Positions 1-8,804 of a stretch of 23,911 nt of DNA are shown here, in pieces; position 1 is the stretch's first letter, and each line of letters starts with the position of its first letter. A model generated the notes under the pieces. It was not told the origin of the DNA. It saw only the letters and a program-made list of their open reading frames with translations, and did not search any database. This DNA is from an uncultured Acidimicrobiales bacterium (GTDB lineage Bacteria; Actinomycetota; Acidimicrobiia; Acidimicrobiales; UBA10347): the NCBI GenBank assembly GCA_937942965.1, contig CALDGN010000306.1, positions 1 to 23,911 on the forward strand, given 5' to 3'. The position numbers were made by a program, and so were the translations under genes.

Positions 1-42
1 CTCTACGCACTCGGAGCCGCCGGAAACGGCCTGATCAGGTGA
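1..42 (+). CDS. 3' end of an unidentified gene (partial)
   Basis: Frame 1 is open from the window edge to a TGA at 40-42 and would end in LYALGAAGNGLIR. It points toward the minus-strand phosphatase gene, whose stop is 25 nt further on, so it would be the end of a convergent gene. With only 13 codons visible, neither coding status nor function can be established. The last codons include a 10-bp palindrome, CCTGATCAGG, at 30-39. Confidence 0.35.
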   Translation, partial: LYALGAAGNGLIR

Positions 43-67
43 CGAGCGAACGCTGGTTCAGGACTTC

Positions 68-877
68 TTAGACCTTGTCGGCTCCGAGGGATCGCAGCAA
101 GGCGAAAAACTCCTCGGCGATGCCGGGTGCGGCGGCGGCGATGAATGCCCGGCCGGTCGCTTCGTCTCGCTCGGCGATCATCTGTCCGCCCGCCTCGCGA
201 ACGAGCAAGTCGCCAGCAGCCCAGTCCCATTCGCTCAGGCCGACCTCGAAGTACGCGTCGAGCTGTCCGGCAGCGACGGCGGCCAGGTCGAGCGCGGCGC
301 TTCCCATCCGACGGATATCTCGGATGTTCGGGATCAGCGCCTTGAAGTGCTCGCCCTGGCGACGGCGGCGTTCGTGATCAGGAGCGAAGCCGGTGCCGAC
401 CAGAGCCGTCGACAAGTCGGTGATGGCGCTGCACGTAGCCGGACGGCCGTCTCGGGTCGTCGATCCGCCGAGCGTTGCCGCATAGCGGGCACCGATCACC
501 GGTGCATGCACGTAGCCGGCAACGGTCTCGCCTTGCCAGCGTGCGGCGATCGAAACGGAGAACCCGGGCAACCCATACACGAAGCTGGTGGTGCCATCGA
601 TCGGGTCGATGACCCAGTCGACGCCGCTGGTGCCAGCGACGCTTGCACCCTCTTCGCCGAGAATCCCGTCGTCGGGCCGAGCCGCGAGCAATTGGGCAAC
701 GATCAGTTCTTCGGACGCTCGGTCGACCTCGGTCACGAGATCGAGGTTCGACGCCTTGGTGTCGATCGTCTTGGCTGCGCCGACCTTGTCAATGATGAGG
801 TCGGCGGCGGCGTCACCCGTCGTCTGAGCGAGTTCGAGCAGCGCCCGAACATCAAGGTCCCGGGGGGATTGGGTCAT
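68..877 (-). CDS. Inositol monophosphatase family phosphatase
   Basis: This 269-residue protein belongs to the Mg-dependent, Li-sensitive phosphatase superfamily (inositol monophosphatase, histidinol phosphatase HisN, CysQ). The metal-binding motifs are all present: GEEG at residues 74-77, DPIDGTT at 91-97 followed by FVYGLPGFSVSIA, and WDWAAGD with Asp218 near the C-terminus. The length is normal for the family. The ATG at 877 is preceded by a GAGG Shine-Dalgarno about six bases upstream. The gene lies 18 nt downstream of a small membrane protein gene on the same strand and is probably cotranscribed with it. The family is clear. Whether the substrate is inositol phosphate, histidinol phosphate or PAP cannot be read from the sequence, so no gene symbol is given. 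Confidence 0.9.
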   Translation of the reverse strand: MTQSPRDLDVRALLELAQTTGDAAADLIIDKVGAAKTIDTKASNLDLVTEVDRASEELIVAQLLAARPDDGILGEEGASVAGTSGVDWVIDPIDGTTSFVYGLPGFSVSIAARWQGETVAGYVHAPVIGARYAATLGGSTTRDGRPATCSAITDLSTALVGTGFAPDHERRRRQGEHFKALIPNIRDIRRMGSAALDLAAVAAGQLDAYFEVGLSEWDWAAGDLLVREAGGQMIAERDEATGRAFIAAAAPGIAEEFFALLRSLGADKV

Positions 878-895
878 GGCAAGCCTCGATGCGAG

Positions 896-1189
896 CTAGG
901 TGCGGTCGAGCGAATCGCGTTGGCGTTTGGCGGTGTCTTGCCATTCGTCCATGGCCCGCAGCGTGAGCACGGCCACCACCGCGACGCCACCTGCAGCGAG
1001 CAAGGCGCCGATGACCATGCCGATTCCCTGCCAGGTCGTGCAGTCGCCGGAGCACTGCAGGCCGGCAAACGCGTAGCCGATCAGCGCACCGCACGCGCCG
1101 GAGATGAGCACGGCGAGTACAGCCAAGGCTCGGGCCCGACCACTCGGAAGTGCGGACGGGACGACGGTCTGCTCGGGGCCGCTGGACAC
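896..1189 (-). CDS. Small two-helix membrane protein of unknown function
   Basis: I do not recognise the family. The 97-residue reading has a short polar N-terminus, a first hydrophobic segment at about residues 20-43, a loop with two cysteines (QCSGDC, residues 45-50), a second hydrophobic segment at about 54-77 and a charged C-terminal tail ending DSLDRT. The reading frame stays open far upstream, but that part overlaps the Nudix gene antisense. I chose GTG at 1189 because a TACGCT -10 element (1201-1196 on this strand) ends six bases before it, the same leaderless layout seen at other genes here. It precedes the phosphatase gene by 18 nt, suggesting an operon. The start is less certain than the existence of the gene. 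Confidence 0.6.
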   Translation of the reverse strand: MSSGPEQTVVPSALPSGRARALAVLAVLISGACGALIGYAFAGLQCSGDCTTWQGIGMVIGALLAAGGVAVVAVLTLRAMDEWQDTAKRQRDSLDRT

Positions 1190-1195
1190 GACGTC

Positions 1196-1201
1196 AGCGT
1201 A
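1196..1201 (-). promoter_or_regulatory. -10 element of a probable leaderless promoter
   Basis: Read on the minus strand this is TACGCT, matching TANNNT, and it ends six bases before the GTG at 1189. There is no convincing -35 hexamer and no Shine-Dalgarno, so transcription probably starts at or next to the start codon. Confidence 0.45.
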
Positions 1202-1273
1202 GAGCGAGAGCCCGAGCGGTACACCGCCATTCGGCAGATGCTCGCCGGTCGTACTGCGCAACTGCGCCGCGTT

Positions 1274-1282
1274 TGCGATACT
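1274..1282 (+). promoter_or_regulatory. Extended -10 element of a probable leaderless promoter for the Nudix gene
   Basis: TGC-GATACT forms an extended -10 (TGN plus hexamer) whose last base is six nucleotides before the GTG at 1289. No good -35 lies 16-18 bp upstream, which fits an extended -10 promoter. Two CTGCGC copies spaced 8 bp apart (1254-1259 and 1262-1267) sit just upstream. Confidence 0.5.
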
Positions 1283-1288
1283 GGGAGG

Positions 1289-1804
1289 GTGCAGGCCTAC
1301 ACCGTCGCCTCGGGCATCATCGTCGACGACGGTCAGGTCGTGTTCGTGCAGAACCGCCGTCGCAACGGATCGCTGGACTGGAGCACCCCGGGTGGCGTTG
1401 TCGACCCGGGCGAACAGATTCTCGAAGCGCTTGGCCGCGAGGTTGTCGAAGAGACCGCACTGACCGTCTCTGATTGGTCGCCGATGCTCTACAGCGTCGA
1501 TGTCGATTTCATCGGCCGTGACCTCACCTTGCACGCCCAGGTATTCGTGGCGCAGGGCTACGACGGCCGGCTTCACATCGATGACCCCGACGAGGTCGTC
1601 GTCGATGGCCGCTGGGTCGATCACGGCCAAGCACTCGACCTTCTCGACCACAGCCCGCAGTGGGTCGCCCAGCCATTGCGCCACGCCCTGGACACGGTCT
1701 TCTCGACCGGTGCCGTGGCCGAACCTGCCCGCTGGCGCTACGACGTCACCGGCGGACCTGGCGGCTTCTCGGCGACCTTGCTCGACGGCCCGAGTCAGCC
1801 CTGA
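1289..1804 (+). CDS. Nudix hydrolase
   Basis: The protein has 171 residues. A full Nudix box is visible: a Gly, five residues, Glu, seven residues, then REVVEE and TAL, matching GX5EX7REUXEEXGU except that the penultimate Gly is Ala. The preceding beta-strand pattern (TVASGIIVDDGQVVFVQNRR) is also typical. Such enzymes cleave nucleoside diphosphates linked to another group, using the box glutamates to bind Mg. The substrate cannot be told from sequence. GTG at 1289 is chosen because the Nudix fold begins there and an extended -10 lies at leaderless distance. The frame is open upstream, but that stretch does not resemble a conserved domain. dinB follows in an overlapping or abutting arrangement, so the two may be cotranscribed. 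Confidence 0.85.
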   Translation: MQAYTVASGIIVDDGQVVFVQNRRRNGSLDWSTPGGVVDPGEQILEALGREVVEETALTVSDWSPMLYSVDVDFIGRDLTLHAQVFVAQGYDGRLHIDDPDEVVVDGRWVDHGQALDLLDHSPQWVAQPLRHALDTVFSTGAVAEPARWRYDVTGGPGGFSATLLDGPSQP

Positions 1805-3153
1805 GCCGCGATAACCACCGGCGGGGCGGAAGCGCCGACGTCTCTGAACCCGCGCCCGGCCGGACCTGGGAGCGCACGATCCTCCATGTCGACATGGACG
1901 CCTTCTACGCGTCGGTCGAGCTGCTTCGACGCCCCGAGCTCCGTGGCCAGCCCGTCATCGTCGGAGGCGAAGGTCGACGCGGCGTCGTCGCCGCTGCGAG
2001 CTACGAGGCTCGCTGGTTCGGCGTCCACTCGGCGATGCCGTCGTCGCGGGCCAAGCGCCTGGCCCCGCATGCGGTGTTCTTGGGCGGAGACCAAGCGCAC
2101 TACCGGGCCGTCAGCGAGCGCATCATGGCCGCGATGCGTGAGTACACGCCGTTTGTCGAACCGCTTTCGCTCGACGAGGCCTTCCTCGACGTCACCGCAT
2201 CTCGGCGTCTGTTCGGCGACGGCGCCAAAATCGCCCGAGAGCTCCGGGAAGCGATCTTTGCGGAAACAGGTCTGTGGTGCTCGGCGGGCGTCGCCCCCAA
2301 CAAGTTCCTGGCCAAGCTCGCATCGGAGCAGGCCAAACCCACGGCGTCTCGCGAAGGCCCTGTGCCGGGCAAGGGCGTGTTCGTCGTCGCGCCAGGGCGA
2401 GAGATCGACTTCTTGCATCCACTGCCAGCCCGAGCACTCTGGGGCGTCGGCGCGGCAACGATGACCAAGCTCGAACGCATCGGTGTCGCCACCGTCGGCG
2501 ATATCGCAGCGCTCGATCTTCCCACGCTGATTACGGCGGTGGGCAAGGCGACTGGACGTCACCTCCATGCGCTCGCGAACGGCATCGACGACCGGGCTGT
2601 CGAACCGCACCAGCGGGCCAAGTCGATGAGCCAAGAAGAGACCTACACGACCGACCGTCACGACCGCAGCGAACTCGACACCGAAATCGTACGCATGTCC
2701 GATGCCGTCGCCGGGCGCTTGCGCAAGGCCGGGCTTCACGCCCGAACCATCACCATCAAGGTTCGTTTCGGTGACTTCCGCACCATTACCCGGAGCGCCA
2801 CGATCGAACGGCCCACCGACACGGCGGCAACGATCCACCGGACCGCAAAGCGGCTCCTCGACGATGTCGACATCGCCCCCGGCGTCAGGTTGCTCGGCGT
2901 TGGAGCCACCGGCCTCGACGATCCCGCACCGCAGCAGCTCACGCTCGAGGACATGCTGTCGGCCGGGACCGAAACGAGCGAGGACGGCGCTCCGGCAGCA
3001 GCCTCGGCATCCGAGGAGGATTGGCGTCTGGCCGAAGAGGCCGTCGACGAGATCCGCAAACGGTTTGGCACCACGGCCATTGGCCCGGCTGCGCTCGTCG
3101 AACGAGACGGCGAACTAGGAACCCGGACCCAGAACGAGAAGCCGTGGGGCTAG
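1660..3153 (+). CDS. dinB: DNA polymerase IV (Y-family translesion polymerase)
   Basis: This is an error-prone polymerase that copies across damaged templates. The metal-binding Asp lies in HVDMDAFYASVE (Asp at codon 1891), the steric region in YEARWFGVHSAMP, and the catalytic pair in SLDEAFLDV (codons 2173 and 2176). GVAPNKFLAKLAS and a little-finger domain follow. The tail after about 2940 is acidic and Ala-rich. The boundary is doubtful. GTG at 1660 is the only ATG, GTG or TTG that keeps the first metal-binding Asp, but it overlaps the Nudix gene by 145 nt and has no Shine-Dalgarno. The next standard start, ATG at 1894, falls inside the active-site motif. CTG at 1801 overlaps the Nudix stop as CTGA and would give 450 residues, closer to family length. 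Function is certain, start is not. Confidence 0.9.
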   Translation: MGRPAIAPRPGHGLLDRCRGRTCPLALRRHRRTWRLLGDLARRPESALSRDNHRRGGSADVSEPAPGRTWERTILHVDMDAFYASVELLRRPELRGQPVIVGGEGRRGVVAAASYEARWFGVHSAMPSSRAKRLAPHAVFLGGDQAHYRAVSERIMAAMREYTPFVEPLSLDEAFLDVTASRRLFGDGAKIARELREAIFAETGLWCSAGVAPNKFLAKLASEQAKPTASREGPVPGKGVFVVAPGREIDFLHPLPARALWGVGAATMTKLERIGVATVGDIAALDLPTLITAVGKATGRHLHALANGIDDRAVEPHQRAKSMSQEETYTTDRHDRSELDTEIVRMSDAVAGRLRKAGLHARTITIKVRFGDFRTITRSATIERPTDTAATIHRTAKRLLDDVDIAPGVRLLGVGATGLDDPAPQQLTLEDMLSAGTETSEDGAPAAASASEEDWRLAEEAVDEIRKRFGTTAIGPAALVERDGELGTRTQNEKPWG

Positions 3154-3200
3154 CCGCTGGCCCGATCCGCGTAATTCCCTGACAAACAGGGCAGTCCGCG

Positions 3201-3229
3201 TTGTCGTTATGCAAACGCTGTGGGATGAT
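3201..3229 (+). promoter_or_regulatory. Leaderless promoter of the DUF3040 gene
   Basis: A TTGTCG -35 (3201-3206), a 17-bp spacer and a GATGAT -10 (3224-3229) preceded by TGG form a near-consensus extended promoter. The -10 ends six bases before GTG 3236, so the transcript should begin at the start codon. A small hairpin (CCCTG 3177-3181, CAGGG 3187-3191) lies just upstream but lacks a T-tract. Confidence 0.65.
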
Positions 3230-3235
3230 GTGTTC

Positions 3236-3616
3236 GTGCCGCTTTCGGAAGACGAGCAGCGAATCCTCAGCGAGATCGAGGCGAAGCTCTACGAGACTGA
3301 TCCCAGTCTCGCGAAAGAGGTCGGCTCGACGACGGTCTATACCGCCGGGTTGCGCAGCCTTCGCTGGGCAACGGTGGGCTTTGTTGTTGGCCTGATCGCA
3401 ATGATCGCGACGCTCTCGACCAGCTACTGGCTGGCGTTCGTCGGGTTTTTGGTCATGTTGGCCGCCGCCCTCGTCTTCGAACGCAGCGCCCGCTCGCTGG
3501 GCAAGGTCAGCATTGACCAGCTGATGCAATCGGTGCGTGCCAACGGCACCCGCTCGCCGTTCAGCGAGCCAGCGCAGCGCCTGCGCGATCGTCTCAAAGA
3601 CGACGAAGAAGCCTAA
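3236..3616 (+). CDS. DUF3040 domain membrane protein
   Basis: The 126-residue protein opens with PLSEDEQRILSEIEAKLYETDPSLAKEV, the recognisable DUF3040 signature common in Actinobacteria. Two adjacent hydrophobic segments follow (about residues 43-64 and 66-82 by eye), then a charged tail ending RDRLKDDEEA. It is probably a small inner-membrane protein of unknown function. The frame can be extended upstream to an ATG at 3209, but GTG 3236 is preferred because family members start with this motif and because a good promoter places the transcript start there. The gene ends 89 nt before the end of the convergent transglutaminase gene. Confidence 0.85.
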   Translation: MPLSEDEQRILSEIEAKLYETDPSLAKEVGSTTVYTAGLRSLRWATVGFVVGLIAMIATLSTSYWLAFVGFLVMLAAALVFERSARSLGKVSIDQLMQSVRANGTRSPFSEPAQRLRDRLKDDEEA

Positions 3617-3696
3617 GCAATTCGCTTCGCTCACAAACCGAGTTGAGGCTTCGTCCGATTCGCCGCGGAACGAGTTGCGCCCATGATGTACGAAGC
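3608..3696. terminator. Possible terminator region between convergent genes
   Basis: Two loose inverted repeats occupy the gap: GAAGCCT (3608-3614) with AGGCTTC (3646-3652), and GCTTCGT (3648-3654) with ACGAAGC (3690-3696). The loops are long (31 and 35 nt) and neither has a T-run, so a classical intrinsic terminator is not shown. The position between two converging genes is the main argument. Confidence 0.25.
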
Positions 3697-3705
3697 TGAG
3701 CTGCG

Positions 3706-6135
3706 CTAGTCGTTGGCGAGGACGGGGTCGATGAGGTCCTGGTCGCCGCCGCCGAGCGCATCGCCTTCGATAACCGCAGATGCTCCCGGGATGGTGGTCG
3801 CCCCCGCAGCCAGGCTGTCGGCTCGAGCGACCACGGGGTCGCTGAAGCGCAGCAGCGGGCGAGGGTCGATCTCGTGCGCGCCGCGCACCAACATCGGTTG
3901 GTTGGCATCGACGGCCTTGTAGACGCTGTCCGCGAGCACGACGGCTTGTTCGGCGGCCGCTGGTGGGGGAGCGTCAGGCGCATACGCCGCGTCGACGGTC
4001 AGCTCGGTCAACTCGCCGAATGCAGGCCAGCTCAGCGGAAGGTCGAACTGCAGCCGCTCGGCATACTCCACCAACGTCTCGGCGCCCTTGGGCGGATGCC
4101 CGATGGCCTCGAACCGGTCCACGACCGAGGACCAGGTCAACGTGATCTGGCGGCGAGTGTCCTGCCCCAGCCGTTCCATACGGCGACGCGTCCTGAGTCG
4201 CTTCAAGAATGGAATGCCGACGAACCAGGCAACGATTGCGGTCAGCACACCAAGCCAGATCCACGGAATGCTCGTCGGTTCTTCAACGGCTTCGACAACG
4301 AGCTCTTCGGGCTCGACTGGCACGGGTTCGACCGGCTGCACGGCCTCGGGAGCGACCGGCGTAGGTGTCGGCTGAGTGGGAGCGGTCTCTTCGGCCGCTT
4401 GCGCGGCTTCGGCAGCTTGTTCTTGTGCCGGCTCGGGATTCGCGTCGGCTTGTGATTCAGGCACGCCCGTGTACTCGGTGGCGTTGGGTGCGCCTCGGCC
4501 TGGCGTCGGTTCAAAGGCGACCCATCCGGCACCAGCGATCCAGACCTCGGGCCATGCGTGGGCGTGTTTGCCGCTGATCAGGTAGCGGTTTGGGTTGGTG
4601 GGGTCCTGTTCACCTGGGGTGAACCCGGTTGCGACGCGAGCGGGGATGCCGATCGCTCGGGCCATCGAGGCGAATGTGCCAGCGAACTGTTCGCAGTAGC
4701 CGCGCTGCACGGTCAAGAAGTCTTCGAGGCGGCGGATGTCGTGGCCCTTGGCGACATCGATGTCGTAGGTGAAGTTCTCACGGAAGTAGTTCTGCAGCGC
4801 GAGCGCCCGGTCGTAATCCGTGGTCAGGCCTTCGGTAATGCGCTGGGCCTCGGAGCGAGCGAGGGGGCTGTAGTCAGCCGGCAGTTCCAGGTAACGAGGG
4901 TCGGCCGTCTCGTTCGTGATGGTCGGCAGACGGCGCAGCAGGTTTGGCGTGAAGTCCGGGACCGACGACTGGACCCGGTAGACGAGACCGTCGGAAACCC
5001 GCTGGTCGTTGGTGTCGACGATGAAGGTGGCGCTCTCGGCTTCGTAGTTCAGGTCGGCCTCGCCACCAATCGTCTCGACCGAGGTCGGGAGATAGGCGGC
5101 GGGTGCCCACACGACGTTCAACGAACCAAGATCGAAGACCGCAGTGATATTTGTCGTCGGTACGCCTGGCGAGGGGTACGCGACCTCAAGCCCGTCGCCG
5201 GTGCCTCGAAACTGGCCTTGGGAACGCCACAGCACGCCATCGAACTTGTCGAGGGCAGCGATGCGCCAATAGGCACGCTCGTTCGTCTCGACGGTGAAAA
5301 GCACTTCGTCGCTCTGGTCGATCAGGCGAGGCTGGATTTGCACGAGCGGCGAGATGACTTCGATTGGCTTCGTTTCGCGTCGGCCTTCGTCGCCGATTTC
5401 GATGAGCGGGGCGGCTTCGGCGCCAGGCACCGTCGGCCCGCCCATCACCCCCGCGAGTATGGCGAGCACGGCGACAATTGCGCCTGCACTCATGAGCGCC
5501 GCGTAGCCCCGAGCCGGGCCGCTATCGAGCCAAATGCCTTGGGCTGCACGGGCTGCGGAGCGATGCGCAAGTAAGAAGAGCACGCCAGCAATGACCAAGG
5601 CGGCGGTGGTCGAGACCCGGTTCGTCTCGACGCCGAGCAGTGACACGAAGACCAGCACCGTCAGCATCGGGACCAGCGCCTGCCCGGGGGCGAAGAGGCG
5701 GAATGCAGCCCAGTCCGCAGTGACAATCAGGGCCCAGAAGATGAGGGACCCGGCGACGATGAAGCCGGTGACAGCGGGCACGGGCGTCTGCAACGAGTTG
5801 AAGACATCGCGGGCGACCTCGAGGTCGGCTCGGAACTGGTCGATCGACCCGCCCGACGGGATAATGACCGCAGTAGCGGTCGCCGAATAATGGGTCGCCA
5901 CGATCGACAACACGACGCCGACGAACGACACGGCGCTGGCGACCATCGCTCCAAACCCGAACCAGCGCATGACGACGAGCACACCGTGAGCGACGATGAC
6001 GCTGAACAGCATCGGCGCGAGGAACGTCGTGTCCTCGTAGAGCCGTTGCAGCAGGCGAACGCCGGCGATCGACGTGAGAACGAGCAGGACCTCTGACGCG
6101 AGCCAGACCCAGCGGAGGTCGCGTTGGCCGCTCAT
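3706..6135 (-). CDS. Transglutaminase-like membrane protein (TgpA type, DUF3488/DUF4129)
   Basis: The protein has 809 residues. About seven transmembrane helices fill the first 250 residues, followed by a large extracytoplasmic region with a transglutaminase core. The catalytic Cys481 lies in RGYCEQFA and His526 in HAHAWPEVW. The third position is Glu542 in FEPTPG, where Asp is more usual. A Pro/Glu/Ala-rich linker then leads to one more helix (starting SIPWIWLG) and a C-terminal cytoplasmic domain like DUF4129. ATG 6135 is chosen because it overlaps the stop of the upstream DUF58 gene as ATGA. It is the last gene of a moxR-DUF58-transglutaminase operon, a conserved trio of poorly defined envelope-related function. 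A papain-like thiol chemistry is inferred from the motifs; the substrate is unknown. Confidence 0.92.
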   Translation of the reverse strand: MSGQRDLRWVWLASEVLLVLTSIAGVRLLQRLYEDTTFLAPMLFSVIVAHGVLVVMRWFGFGAMVASAVSFVGVVLSIVATHYSATATAVIIPSGGSIDQFRADLEVARDVFNSLQTPVPAVTGFIVAGSLIFWALIVTADWAAFRLFAPGQALVPMLTVLVFVSLLGVETNRVSTTAALVIAGVLFLLAHRSAARAAQGIWLDSGPARGYAALMSAGAIVAVLAILAGVMGGPTVPGAEAAPLIEIGDEGRRETKPIEVISPLVQIQPRLIDQSDEVLFTVETNERAYWRIAALDKFDGVLWRSQGQFRGTGDGLEVAYPSPGVPTTNITAVFDLGSLNVVWAPAAYLPTSVETIGGEADLNYEAESATFIVDTNDQRVSDGLVYRVQSSVPDFTPNLLRRLPTITNETADPRYLELPADYSPLARSEAQRITEGLTTDYDRALALQNYFRENFTYDIDVAKGHDIRRLEDFLTVQRGYCEQFAGTFASMARAIGIPARVATGFTPGEQDPTNPNRYLISGKHAHAWPEVWIAGAGWVAFEPTPGRGAPNATEYTGVPESQADANPEPAQEQAAEAAQAAEETAPTQPTPTPVAPEAVQPVEPVPVEPEELVVEAVEEPTSIPWIWLGVLTAIVAWFVGIPFLKRLRTRRRMERLGQDTRRQITLTWSSVVDRFEAIGHPPKGAETLVEYAERLQFDLPLSWPAFGELTELTVDAAYAPDAPPPAAAEQAVVLADSVYKAVDANQPMLVRGAHEIDPRPLLRFSDPVVARADSLAAGATTIPGASAVIEGDALGGGDQDLIDPVLAND

Positions 6136-7357
6136 GGCGTGCGGGTAGCGGTAGACGGGGGAGTCGACGGCGTTGAACTCAGCGGGCTGCGTCCGAGCAG
6201 CGATGCCCAAAGCACGGGAAACTCGTCTTCGGGGCCAATCACTGCCATGCGCCGAGACGGTAGTGCAGCACCTGCGTGAGCGGACCGCGGCTCGGACGCT
6301 GCCGATCCGGCCCGTTCGGTCACGAAACGAGCGACGAGCGTCGTCGCCGGAATGCCGTGACGGGCTCCGAGGTTGTCGACGAACGCTTCGCTCGATCCGA
6401 GAACGAGGACGGCGCTTTCGGCGGGAGTGTTCGCGTCTTGGGTGACCTCGACGAGGTCGCTGGCCGATTGGGTGATCAGTGCGAGCCGATCGAGGATGGC
6501 GTCGAACGACGGTTCATCAGCGGCGACCATGTCGATCCCCGACGTTGTCTTGAACCGGATCGTGTCGCCCCGTCGGAAGCACGCGATCAGCAGGCTCGTC
6601 GCAGCGGACACCATCCGCTCGAATGTTTCGAGCGCAGCGACCGAGGCGCGAGTGTCAAGCATGATCATCGAGTCGCCGTGTTCCGGGACGTGCTCGCTTC
6701 GAACCACAAGCTCGCCGGACCGTGCCGTGCTCGGCCAGTGCACTTTGCGAAGATCGTCGCCGACGACATAGTCACGCAGCGAGGAGAACTCGTCGCCGTG
6801 GGCGCCGATGCGGCCGGGCGAGCGGTCGGCTCGACTGGCGACGCGTCCGCTCGGTTGCGGTGGAGCCGAGACGACGTCGTAGGCCGGCAGCACGAGCACC
6901 TCGGCGTCGGGAGCCGATGTGCGAAGTACCGAGGCCAATGCGAACGGATCGGTCACGCGGGTCCTCATCGGGCCAAGCGCAATGCGGCCTCGGACCTCGG
7001 CGGGCACCCGGTAGCTGGCTCGGGTGACCTTGCCCTTGGTAAGCGGAGGAACGTGGGCATCAGCCCGTGGTGTGCCGTCGACCTCGTCGGTGATCTTGGC
7101 GACCGGCGTCGGAATGAAGCGCCGGTTCGACAACGACAGGGTCACGGCGCTCGTCGACCCGACATGCAACCGGGCGGGCGTGACGGCCCGGCTGACGGCG
7201 AGGCCGCGCCAGTTCAGGACCACCCAGGCGATCGCGCAGGCGACCAACGCAAGCGCGGCCGCAGCGACGATGTAGAGCTCGAAGAGCCCGAAGAGGCGTC
7301 CGGCGATCAGGCTGACAACACCGAACACCAGCGTTGCGTAGCCGGCACGGGTTGGCA

Positions 7358-7358
<1 letters not shown>
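6132..7358 (-). CDS. DUF58 domain protein
   Basis: This 408-residue protein begins with two hydrophobic helices within residues 7-50. A beta-rich region follows, then the DUF58 signature around LRDYVVGDDLRKVHW and ARSGELVVR. The remainder resembles a von Willebrand A-like fold, starting near SMIMLDTRASV. In related operons the DUF58 protein is the partner of the MoxR ATPase. The start ATG at 7358 shares one base with the moxR stop (TGATG), and the stop overlaps the transglutaminase start as ATGA, so all three genes are probably translated together. The exact biochemical role of DUF58 proteins is not established, and I see no catalytic motif. Confidence 0.9.
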
Positions 7359-8326
<968 letters not shown>

Positions 8327-8352
8327 TGGACCTCCGGGGCGACCAGCGGTCA

Positions 8353-8381
8353 AGGCTAGCGACACCCGAACAAGATGTCCG
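8353..8381 (-). promoter_or_regulatory. Promoter of the moxR operon
   Basis: On the minus strand a CGGACA -35 (8381-8376), a 17-bp spacer and a TAGCCT -10 (8358-8353) lie upstream of moxR. The predicted 5' leader is about 20 nt and contains the GGAGG ribosome binding site. The -35 matches the TTGACA consensus at four of six bases. Confidence 0.5.
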
Positions 8382-8439
8382 TGCACCAGGGTTTGGTGCC
8401 GTGGCTCGTGGGTCGCGGCTGGTGGGGTCCGGCCGTGGC

Positions 8440-8445
8440 TAGATT
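8440..8445 (+). promoter_or_regulatory. -10 element of a probable leaderless promoter
   Basis: TAGATT matches TANNNT and ends seven bases before ATG 8453. No clear -35 is seen at the right distance. Confidence 0.5.
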
Positions 8446-8452
8446 GAGGCGC

Positions 8453-8728
8453 ATGGCCGCTCGGCTCGGTATGCCGCTGTTCTTTCTTCGACTTCTCGTT
8501 GCACTTGTGCAGCGTCCGCACCTTGCGTCGACGGCGGCGCGCCAGATGGTGACGATGGCGCCCCAGCGATGGTGGTCCAAACCGCCGTTCCTTCCGATGC
8601 CGCCGGCTGACTACATGCACTTCCGACAGGTCACTGCCACCGGCGAGGCCGATGGGCCACCCGATGTGCACGACACCGTTGTGTGGCTCGAGTGGTGCCG
8701 CTCGATGCGGAAGCTCCCGCCACGATGA
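8453..8728 (+). CDS. Small unknown protein with a WWSKPPFLPMP motif
   Basis: The 91-residue protein has a short hydrophobic N-terminal stretch (LGMPLFFLRLLVALV) and a central motif APQRWWSKPPFLPMPPADYMHFR. The C-terminal part ends DVHDTVVWLEWCRSMRKLPPR. The Trp/Pro-rich centre and the final WCR segment look like conserved features rather than random translation, and I have an impression of similar short proteins in other actinobacteria. I cannot name a family or function. ATG 8453 is chosen over an upstream in-frame start at 8375 because of the TAGATT -10 at leaderless spacing. It lies divergent from moxR and 76 nt before the HNH gene. Confidence 0.65.
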   Translation: MAARLGMPLFFLRLLVALVQRPHLASTAARQMVTMAPQRWWSKPPFLPMPPADYMHFRQVTATGEADGPPDVHDTVVWLEWCRSMRKLPPR

Positions 8729-8766
8729 GTGCGCTGATGACGAGCGTGAGTGCTTCGCCGAGAATT

Positions 8767-8784
8767 GCGAGACCACGGTCTCGC
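8767..8784. promoter_or_regulatory. 18-bp palindrome in the HNH gene promoter (candidate operator)
   Basis: GCGAGACC and its exact reverse complement GGTCTCGC flank a two-base centre, AC. The element covers the place where a -35 hexamer would lie relative to the TAGGGT -10 at 8794-8799. That placement suggests a regulator-binding site. A rho-independent terminator for the upstream gene is less likely because no T-run follows. Confidence 0.45.
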
Positions 8785-8793
8785 CGGGCGAGT

Positions 8794-8799
8794 TAGGGT
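8794..8799 (+). promoter_or_regulatory. -10 element of the HNH gene promoter
   Basis: TAGGGT is a good actinobacterial -10 and ends five bases before ATG 8805, so the transcript is probably leaderless or nearly so. No -35 consensus is visible; the palindrome at 8767-8784 occupies that position. Confidence 0.5.
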
Positions 8800-8804
8800 C
8801 TGAC

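Noticed and set aside
347..1288. Open plus-strand extension upstream of the Nudix gene
   Set aside because: It is antisense to the phosphatase and membrane protein genes and shows no domain. The Nudix fold starts at 1289, where a promoter also lies.
1795..2838. 347-codon minus-strand frame opposite dinB
   Set aside because: It is the antisense shadow that high-GC genes commonly produce, and the sense strand encodes a clear polymerase.
3177..3191. Hairpin CCCTG-ACAAA-CAGGG as a terminator after dinB
   Set aside because: The stem is only 5 bp and no T-run follows.
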